Below are positions 57,001 through 64,000 of a DNA stretch of 64,000 nt, in pieces (the stretch's first letter is position 1; the number at the start of each line of letters is the position of its first letter). The stretch comes from Sphaerolaimus hirsutus (lineage: Eukaryota > Nematoda > Chromadorea > Monhysterida > Sphaerolaimidae). Location of the stretch: positions 10,172,529 to 10,236,528 of the forward strand of contig OZ038451.1 in NCBI GenBank assembly GCA_964036195.1, given 5' to 3'. The notes below the pieces were generated by a model that saw only the letters and a program-made list of their open reading frames with translations, did no database searches and was not told the origin of the DNA. Made by a program: the position numbers and the translations under genes.

Positions 57001-60000
57001 AACCAGTTGGCGATGATAATAAACAACATTTACATTGATAACTTCATCATGAGTGTCACGAATGAAGTTGAAGCTTTAGAACTATATTACAAAGTCAAAG
57101 CTTTATTTAACCAATGTTCTATGAACATGAGGGAATGGCTGTCAAACTCCAGATCAGTCATGAATGAAATAGCAGAAAATGACAGGAATCCAAAGGTGAA
57201 TAAAATTGTCGCAGTAATGGGCATGAAATAAAATCACCAAACGGACATGCTGGCAATATCAACACCAAAATTGCAAATTGACAGCATCACAACACAACCA
57301 GACGAAACTTGAATAAATAATTGGTGTCAGCATATGACCCAATTGGGTTCACAGCACCTGTTTCACTGACCCTGAAATCCCAGTTGTCAATGCTGCTCCA
57401 AGAGACAAAAACAACACAATGGGATGAGCCAATTGAAGATAAATACAGATTGGAAAAACAATGGAAAAATGCCAGAAAACTGAAAATCAAGCCTGAAAAT
57501 GGAAAAATGGCCTGGTAAAACGGAAACGGAAAGGTAAAAATTTTTCAGCCGGAAAACGGAAAAATGGGCCGGAAAAACGGAAACGGAAAGGTAAAAAATT
57601 TTCAGCTGCCAGAAAACGGAAAACGGAAAGGTAAAAATTTTTTGGCTGCCGGAAAACGGAAAACGGAAAGGTAAAAAATTTTCAGCTGCCGGAAAACGGA
57701 AAACGGAAAGGTAAAAATTTTTCCTGCGGAAACGGAAAACGGAAACGGAAATTTGACACCCTAATCGGTCCCTGTAAACAAAGATCCTCGGAAATGAGCA
57801 TATTTTTGCGACTTTCGCTGTATATGTATGCATATTTACATGCATATAAAGCGGTTCCTGGCGCTGGCGCCAACGCCAATAACGCCATGGTGTGGCGCCT
57901 TTGTATGGCGCTAGCGCCAAAACGCATTTCCGTCCCTATATAGGGAAAAAATTTAGGGGGGGGGCTGAGCCCCCCCCCCCGTTCGCCGGGCTCCGTAAAC
58001 AAGCAGCCCCCCCCCCGCTCAAAAATCCTGGATACGTCCCTGATATAGATATATATATTCAGTGGCGTGGCCAGGATTTTTGAGCGGGGGGGGGCGGATT
58101 GTTTACGGAGCCCCGCGAACGGGGGGGGGGGCGGCGCCCCCCCCCCCCCTAAAATTTTACCTATGTAGTGGGGGAATAGCGCCATGACGCTGGCGTCATT
58201 CGTAGGCGCCGCGCCATGGCGCAATTGGCGTTTGCATAGGCGCCACAGACCGCTGTATATGTATGCATTTTACAAATGTATACAGCGAAAATGAACATTT
58301 GAGGGCATTTTCAACGAGCTTGAGGCCGTTGCGACCTGAAAAGAGAAAATGCCTTTGGCGTTACGCTTTATTGCGCGCAAAATTTTTGAAAAATGGCCTC
58401 AAAATCGTTGCACCAGAACACATTTCACGACATTTCTCACGTCTCACCCGGGAAGGGGGGGGGCGGCCGCCCCCCCGCCCCCCCCTGGCTACGCCACTGT
58501 ATATATTGTTAGCTTGAAGGGGTTGTGAAAATTGGTGAACGTGCTCCATAGACAAAATAATGATAATTCACTATAGCTACTATATTTAGCTTTTCTGAAA
58601 AGAACATTTGCGTGTGAAAATCCGATTTTTCCGATAATGAACGTCTTTCCGCTAATGGTAACAGAGCTATCAAAATGGTAACCATCGACTACTAGTTTTG
58701 GAAGTATCTTTCGAGCTTTCCCATCGAACCCCCCACCGATTATAGCCGTTCCAAACGCTCACCCCTTCCAAAACCCTTCCAGGGCTACCCCCCATCGGCG
58801 TGGAAAAGTTGGAGCAGGTCCTCGAATGGTGCGAGTGGCAGTGCACCAGGCGGGTGGAAAAAATGGTGCGCGACCCCACCGCAGCCCATGCGGCTAATTT
58901 TGGCGCCAATTTGGGCAGGGAGTTTGACGATGACGCAGCGTGTGATGTGTGCCTTTCGGTGGGTTACGGCAGGGGTGGGAAAGGGGTTTTGAGGAGTTAC
59001 CCCCCCAAATCGCCCAGTTAGCTATCTGTCTATCTGTGGCGGAAAAAAAATTGCCCCAGTTTTTACTCAAAATCGCTAATTTTCATCGCTAATCGCTTTT
59101 TAAATAGATTTTCACCTTCAAAATCACTTATTCTTCTAGAATTTCACTTCTCGTAAATACCGCAAATCCTCGAATCAGACCCCCTTGAATAAGCCTATTT
59201 TCTGCTAAGTATTTTTGTACCCATTTTTTAGCAACTTTTCACCTATTTGTTTAGCAATTTTTAACCTATTCGTGCTATTGTGTCCCCGTTTCCTGCATTC
59301 TACACCTTGAAAAAATATACCAACCCCCCGCACCGCACCCCCAACCCCCACAATGATAACCCCCCTACCCCCAGCGCGACCACGAGCACTCTGACGCGAT
59401 ACTGTTCTGCGACGGGTGCGACCTGGCCGTGCACCAGTCGTGCTACGGGGTTGAATGCGTGCCCGCCGGTTCCTGGTTGTGCCGGCCGTGCGCCCTGCTG
59501 CACCCTGGGGCTACTGTTAAGTGCGTGTTGTGTCCCAAAGTGGGCGGGGCTATGAAGTGCACTGAGGGGGCGGATAAGTGGTGCCATGTCGCTTGCGCGT
59601 TGTGGGTGAGTGTGGGGTTGGGGGCGCTTTGTTATTTTTTAAAGAAATTTTTTTAGATGTATAAGGTTCATGGTTTTGTAGGTGTAATCATAATTGACCG
59701 CCTGATTTTCAACTTCGACAATTTTCATGAACTTGAATTCACGAATGTTCAATGGCTGCACGCACTTGTTCAATGTTCGATGACTGAATGTTCAATTAGT
59801 TAAAATGGATTTCCATAAAAATGGATTTTTTGTAGTTATCATCATTTATTACGCTATCCCATTGCTCCGCAGAAATTTTATGGCTTCATGAAATATCACA
59901 AAATACTGTGTCTTTCTTATACAGCTGTATTTATATGTTCAGAAGTGAACATGTAACCATATTTGGAGAATTTTTGAAGAAAAAAAACTTCTCAAATTAA

Positions 60001-63000
60001 AAAGCGGTTCTTTAAAAACGGGGTCATTTTTTATCAACCAGTTTTTTCGCCTACCTCAACCCCATCCAAACCCCCCAACCCCCCACCCCCCCAGGTACCC
60101 GAAGTGCGCTTCGGCGACCCCGAATTGCTCGAGCCCATCGACAACCTCCCCTCAGTACCCCAGTCTCGCTTCACCCTTCGCTGCAGCGTGTGCGGCGAGT
60201 CTCAGAGGGGCGCGTGCATCCAGTGCGACATGCGGCAGTGCAGGGCCGCCTTTCATGTGACTTGCGCCCAGAGGGGAGGGTTGGAGATGAGATGGTACCA
60301 GGGTGATGATGGGGAGTTGAGAAGAGTGGTGTGTTTGGGGTTGGGATTGAGTGGTGGTTTTACTAGGGTTCGAACGGGACTCACTTTTTGGGTCGGGATC
60401 GGGATTGGCTTTTTCAAATTTCGGGATCGGGAGTGGTCTTTTGATATTTCGGGATCGGGATTGGTGTCTCGGTTTCGGGACCGGGATTGGCATTTTTTCG
60501 GGATCCGGATCTTCGTAAAAGTTCTCATATTGAAAGATTTTCTCTAATTTACCGCAAAAATAGGTCTAATAAATATCACAGATTATACTGCATATTAATG
60601 TAATAAAATATTCTGAAAAAGTCTTATTTAATAATATTTTTAAAAAACCATATTTCCACTTGGTAAATGTCAACTCGATACTATTCACAACCCCCCGCCC
60701 CTAAAACATGCATTAGGTAATGTCGGAAAAGTGCCATAAATTGGACATTGGAGGTTCCTTGGTCACATTTCTTAGTGCAAAAATGTTATTAAAAAAGTTG
60801 GCAAATTTTCCGGGATCGTGATTGTAAAAAAATTTCGGGATCGGGATTCGTTTTTTGAGATTTCGGGATCGGGATTGAGGTTTCGGGATCTGGATCGGGA
60901 CCACAAAGTCCCGAAATTTCTCGCGATTTGGGATCTAGATTGGGATTCCGTTTGAACCCTAGCTTTTGCGGAATTAAAATGAAAAGCAAAGTAATGGAGA
61001 GAGAAATCTACCGCATATTCTCGAATAAGCCCCTGCTCGAACGCTCTCCCTCGAATATCCCCCAGTTAACTTATCCAGGCAACACAGGAAAAAGACAACT
61101 CCTCTTCGAATAAGTCCCACCACGAAAATTTCCAACGAAAAAATTATTCCCCGGGGACATATTCGAGGATATACGGTAAATGTTATACTGAAAATTACGG
61201 TCTTTGATTTTCAATATGCCGACAAATAAATTGAATGACAAAGTGCCACCCCATTCAGAGCTACTGCAAGCGGCACTCCACGAAACAGAAGGCAGGAATG
61301 TTTGTAGGGCATCATCCTTCCAGCTCGATCATATCACCTTTGAAAAGTGACGAACGTGCGCGTCTACATGCTACACCTGTGAATGATTTCACGGGGAATT
61401 TGACACCAGATAAAGAACCTACTGGTGGGTAAAAATTCACTCGTTGCATTAAAATACGTGGCGAAATACCCGCTGGAATAAGTATTTAAATTGTTTGTTA
61501 AATGGCTTTTAAGTGTTGTTGAATTTTCACAAATGTCGTTTTCGAATTTAAAAAAATACTTTTTCAAAAAAAAATTTATACCAGATTCCATTTTTCCGAT
61601 GTATTTCGCCAATTTTCCGAAATCTTGGCATGTTTCCAAGCGGTTCCCACAAAGAAACCTTCGTCCATTTTTCAAAACATTAGTTTGCCATCGTTAGCGC
61701 ATACCTCACGCTTTTCAACTATCAGGCGGCGGCAGGTTGAGCTCTCTGTCCGACGCCGACATGGACGTGGAGTCGATGGTGTCGCCACGAAAACGACGCG
61801 CTCGCAGGGTCCGTAAATTGCACACAGCGTTTTACAGGTGCGAAAGATAGTGCTGCTTTGGCGATGAGACATTCGCTTTGTTTGAGTAGATAATCTGTCT
61901 TTATAGGTTAGGTGATCTGGAGAGTTAGGGTTCAAACGGCATCCGATCCCGATAATTTTCGGACTTTGCGGCCCGATACACATGCCGAAACGCCGATTTC
62001 CATCCCGAAATCTGAAAATTCAAATACCAATCCCGATCATGAAAAGTCAATCCCGTTTGAACCCTATGTACATCCTCTTTACCTTCAGAATGCTCGACCC
62101 CGCCGACTGCACGCTCACCCTGAACGTGCCCGCCGAGCTCGTGTGCGAGCTGTTCGAGTACTGGAAACTGCGGCGGGCGAGAAACAATGGCGGCCCGCTA
62201 ATCACAAGCAGAGACGATGAACAGGAAGAGTTCATGGCACATGAGGATGAATTGTTGATGAGAAGGGTCAGAATGCTTGTAGCTATGCGACAGAACTTGG
62301 AGAAAGTGAGTGTCGATTTTGGGCCTACTTACGCTAGTTGACATCGAAAATTCGTGTCAACTCAATGTGAACTTAATAACACTATAAATTTTTAAAGCAA
62401 CACACATTATGCAAACAGTGAAAATTAAGTGTCATGGTGTAAAATTAACAATGCCCTATCAGACAGGAAAGTTGAAATCACATAATTCACCAATATTTAG
62501 TTGACACGAATTCGTTGACATCCGGTCAGTACGGCTTTTTTAAACTTTTTTTTAGAAATCTGATTTTTTGAAGCAGATACCCGGAGAAAAAAGATTTTCC
62601 ATGTTTTATTTCACAGTCTACTAGTTTATCTGCTGAACCCTTTCACTCAATAGCTCAATCCCCCATTTCAGGCGAGAAATCTCTCTTACATGTTGATGAG
62701 GAGAGAAAAGCTGAAGCGACAGCACGTCAACTTGGTGGAGGAGATTTTCATGCATCTGAAAGGTACAGTCGATGAACCCACCGTGAAACTGAGCAGAAGG
62801 GAAGCGGCCAAGTTGTCGACATTGTTGGACTCTCAATCGTATTATGATGATTTGCATGAAAGCAATCCTTATTTGGTTGATGAACTAGGTAAGTAAATTT
62901 GAGTGTGTATTAGGTAGGGTTCTAACGTGATCTTGATTCCGATCCCGAACCCCGATAGTTTCTGGTATTCAGCGGTCCCGACCCGACCCTGATCCCGAAA

Positions 63001-63668
63001 TCTGAAAATCCCGATCCCTGTTTCAATCCCTGAAATTTTCAAATCCAGATGCCGAAAAACTTCCCTAATCTGGATCCCGATCCCGGGAATGTTAGAGCAA
63101 AAGATAAAAAAGTGAATAATTGACTGTTGGAGCTGAAATGTGACAACTAAATTTTTGCACTGAGAAATGTGACTCGAAATATCCCGTGCGCTTTTTATGC
63201 CACTTCTTTGGCATTCAAGTGTTTTTTAGACTGATTTCTGAAAATTAATAGAAAAACCGTCTATACCAGAACTTTTGCCAAAAACCGATCCCGTGACCTC
63301 AATCCCGATCCTAAAAATTCAAATTACAATTCCGATCCCAAAATGTCAATCCCGTTTGAACCCAAGCGTGTCCGTCTGTTCTTTGCCATATTTGTTCACT
63401 GCACCATGCTCTATCCAAACACTCAAACCACACTTCAGCGACGCGAATTTGGACGGAACAAGAGACTTCACAAGAAGAATCCCGCCCATTTACCCCAGCC
63501 GAACACCAGCAGCGAGCAACCAATCACCATCCAGTTCGCTCTGAGGGTTTGTCGGACGCGCCAAAGCGCACGGTGAAGTCGGTCAACGTGTGCAAGTTGA
63601 CGGTGAATATCTCGCCCACGAGGATGCCCAGGGCGATCACCAGCGACAGACTGCGCAGTGCGGAGAAG
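54065..63668 (+). CDS. JADE-family PHD-finger protein, twelve exons, 3' end beyond the window
   Basis: Nuclear scaffold of HBO1-type histone acetyltransferase complexes (family knowledge; Drosophila Rhinoceros and human JADE1-3). Exons are 54065-54197, 54770-54906, 54970-55070, 55393-55553, 58783-58958, 59375-59605, 60095-60325, 61259-61424, 61726-61837, 62089-62305, 62672-62888 and 63439-63668. All phases agree, giving 704 codons so far. EPcA-like region: DTWRNEWNKGVQVPV and DDFDRAWLQL. PHD finger: ACDVCLS, ILFCDGCDLAVHQSCYGV and GSWLCRPC. Extended PHD: KCVLCPKVGGAMK, HVACALWVPEV, CIQCDMRQCRAAFHVTCA and GLEMRW. JADE-specific: ELFEYWKLRRARNN, PLITS and ARNLSYMLMRREKLKR. The YWKL and RNL blocks separate JADE from BRPF and AF10. 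Intron 4 (3.2 kb) holds nested transposons. Confidence 0.93.
54386..54587. repeat. Fold-back MITE in JADE-like intron 1
   Basis: The arms CACACACACTAGCTGACATC and CAATCGCAAGTAGTGTGTGTG are a diverged pair of the ACTAGTTGACA group. Confidence 0.65.
55114..55362. mobile_element. hAT-like MITE, CAGGGGTA ends, in JADE-like intron 3
   Basis: The element at 55122-55354 starts CAGGGGTATTC and ends TATCCTACCCCTG, with GATAGATAGC inside. The flanks CACCCACA and CCGCCACA match at six of eight bases. Confidence 0.72.
55827..57771. mobile_element. hAT-like unit, TAGGGTGTCAA ends, carrying a BEL/Pao pol fragment
   Basis: The element at 55835-57763 starts TAGGGTGTCAA and ends TTTGACACCCTA. It is flanked by ATCGGTCC on both sides, an exact 8-bp duplication. 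Arms of ACGGAAAACGGAAAGGTAAAA units enclose about 1.4 kb of retrotransposon-derived coding sequence without long terminal repeats. The copy at 26.66 kb has the same ends but no such cargo. Confidence 0.88.
56287..57520 (+). pseudogene. Truncated, mutated BEL/Pao retrotransposon reverse transcriptase fragment
   Basis: A 314-codon open stretch (to 57231) shows the BEL/Pao signature: PTGKAEALVQFKLL, HQPVITPGK, RIVYSGSSGKPSFNKCL, FIADIEKAFLQVGL, TQFFWLKD and RVLFGLVCSPAIL. The catalytic box appears as YIDNF, so its second Asp is Asn. After a stop, a second piece (about 57318-57460, VSAYDPIGFTAPVSL) matches the region that follows in this family. Gag, protease, integrase and long terminal repeats are absent. 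It cannot transpose by itself. Confidence 0.85.
58052..58507. mobile_element. hAT-like MITE, CAGTGGCGTGGCCAGG ends
   Basis: The element at 58060-58499 starts CAGTGGCGTGGCCAGG and ends CCTGGCTACGCCACTG. It is flanked by TATATATT on both sides, an exact 8-bp duplication. GGCGCC and G-run blocks are inside. It begins 9 bp after the outer element above. Confidence 0.9.
58970..59374. other. JADE-like intron 5, with repeat fragments
   Basis: Fragments of the GATAGATAG family (58975-59050) and a left end of the G-run family (TACCGCAAATCCTCGAAT near 59158). The rest is unremarkable. Confidence 0.4.
59606..60094. other. JADE-like intron 6
   Basis: Bounded by TGG|GTGAGT and CCCCCCAG. A palindromic GAATGTTCAATG-like patch lies near 59740-59800. 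No further feature is seen. Confidence 0.5.
60364..60961. mobile_element. Element with TAGGGTTC(G/A)AACGG ends and GGGATCGGGATT interior
   Basis: It starts TAGGGTTCGAACGGG and ends CCGTTTGAACCCTA. The arms are runs of TTTCGGGATCGGGATTGG. The 8-bp flanks GGTTTTAC and GCTTTTGC are only partly alike. It lies in JADE-like intron 7. Confidence 0.75.
61009..61178. repeat. G-run fold-back element in JADE-like intron 7
   Basis: It runs from TACCGCATATTCTCGAATAA to TTCGAGGATATACGGTA, about 170 bp. Confidence 0.72.
61927..62066. mobile_element. Short palindromic element, TAGGGTTCAAACGG ends
   Basis: 140 bp with near-perfect inverted ends TAGGGTTCAAACGG and CCCGTTTGAACCCTA and CGATCCCGA motifs. It makes up most of JADE-like intron 9 but does not supply its splice sites. 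Confidence 0.8.
62330..62525. repeat. Fold-back MITE in JADE-like intron 10
   Basis: The arms CTAGTTGACATCGAAAATTCG and TTGACACGAATTCGTTGACATC are a diverged pair of the ACTAGTTGACA group. Confidence 0.65.
62915..63365. mobile_element. Element with TAGGGTTC ends and CCCGATCCCGA interior, in JADE-like intron 11
   Basis: It starts TAGGGTTCTAACG and ends ATCCCGTTTGAACCC. It is a member of the same family as 60364-60961. Confidence 0.65.
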
Positions 63669-63898
63669 GTGTGTGGGTAGATGCGGCCTAATTGGTAATT
63701 TGTGTGAACTTATTTTTGATGCTATCATACTTCCTTATTTTATTTTTATTTTTTTGGGAATTCTAAATATTTACATGATATTTGCGATTTACGAAACTTT
63801 GTATTTTCTGTCCTATCTCGTTTTTTTTCCTTGAATTTTCCTCTAAAGAAGGAAAAATTGCAGTTAACTCGAATCATTTTCTACGACTGCTGTCAAAA

Positions 63899-64000
63899 CT
63901 AGGGTGTCAAATTTCCGGTGTCCACAGCCACTTTTTTCCGCTTTCCACAGGCAAATTTTTTTCCGCTACCGTTTTCCGACAAGTGCAAAAAAATTTCCGT
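63899..64000. repeat. Left end of a TAGGGTGTCAA / TTTCCG element, cut by the window edge
   Basis: TAGGGTGTCAAATTTCCG is followed by TTTCCGCT-like units, the same family as 26662-27265. The right end lies outside the window. Confidence 0.75.

Larger units (their letters stand above)
55653..58050. mobile_element. Outer hAT-like element holding two further layers
   Basis: The element at 55661-58042 starts CAAGGATGTATCCAGGGG and ends CTGGATACGTCCCTG. It is flanked by ATATAGAT at 55653-55660 and 58043-58050, an exact 8-bp duplication. It is interrupted by the element at 55835-57763. It lies in JADE-like intron 4. Confidence 0.88.

Noticed and set aside
56287-57231. Active retrotransposon or host gene
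   Set aside because: The catalytic box is altered, a stop and gap follow, and other domains and terminal repeats are missing.

Overview
This window looks like part of a large, repeat-rich nematode genome. The strongest evidence is a complete cuticle collagen with the nematode-type N-terminal domain (36.3-37.8 kb, minus) and a Hox gene whose homeodomain resembles nematode MAB-5 (1.9-18.7 kb, minus). Genes have many short exons with GT-AG introns, and the coding exons are GC-rich against AT-rich flanks. The species cannot be named. A nematomorph is the main alternative I could not exclude.

Layout. At 1.9-18.7 kb (minus) lies a five-exon mab-5-like Hox gene whose hexapeptide exon and homeobox exon are separated by a 14.4 kb intron full of mobile elements. 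At 21-31.3 kb (plus) lies a tandem pair of theta-class glutathione S-transferase genes; the first is broken by a small transposon and the second reads intact. At 32.4-34.0 kb (plus) is a small charged protein that I do not recognise. At 36.3-37.8 kb (minus) is the collagen, with a TATA box. At 43.1-52.9 kb (minus) is a ten-exon amphiphysin/BIN1 homologue (amph-1) with BAR and SH3 ends. At 54.1 kb to beyond the right half of the window (plus) is a JADE-family PHD-finger gene, read over twelve phase-consistent exons and incomplete at the 3' end. The amph-1 and JADE-like genes are divergently arranged about 1.2 kb apart. The genes show no shared pathway.

Much of the intergenic and intronic DNA is non-autonomous DNA transposons. 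Several families have ends starting TAGTG, TAGGG, CAGGG, CAGTGG or CAGAG and exact or near-exact 8-bp target duplications, which is the hAT signature. Many have interiors built from runs of a short motif (GGCGCC, TTTCCG, GATAGATAG, GGGATC). They are nested up to three deep. In one case a truncated BEL/Pao retrotransposon pol fragment sits inside a hAT-like unit that is itself inside another.

The most interesting observation is a roughly 190-bp inverted-repeat family that inserts at CAG/CTG. One copy is co-terminal with intron 7 of amph-1: the element plus one target-duplication copy is the intron, and splicing would restore the exon. This is what an introner, an intron-making transposon, should look like.
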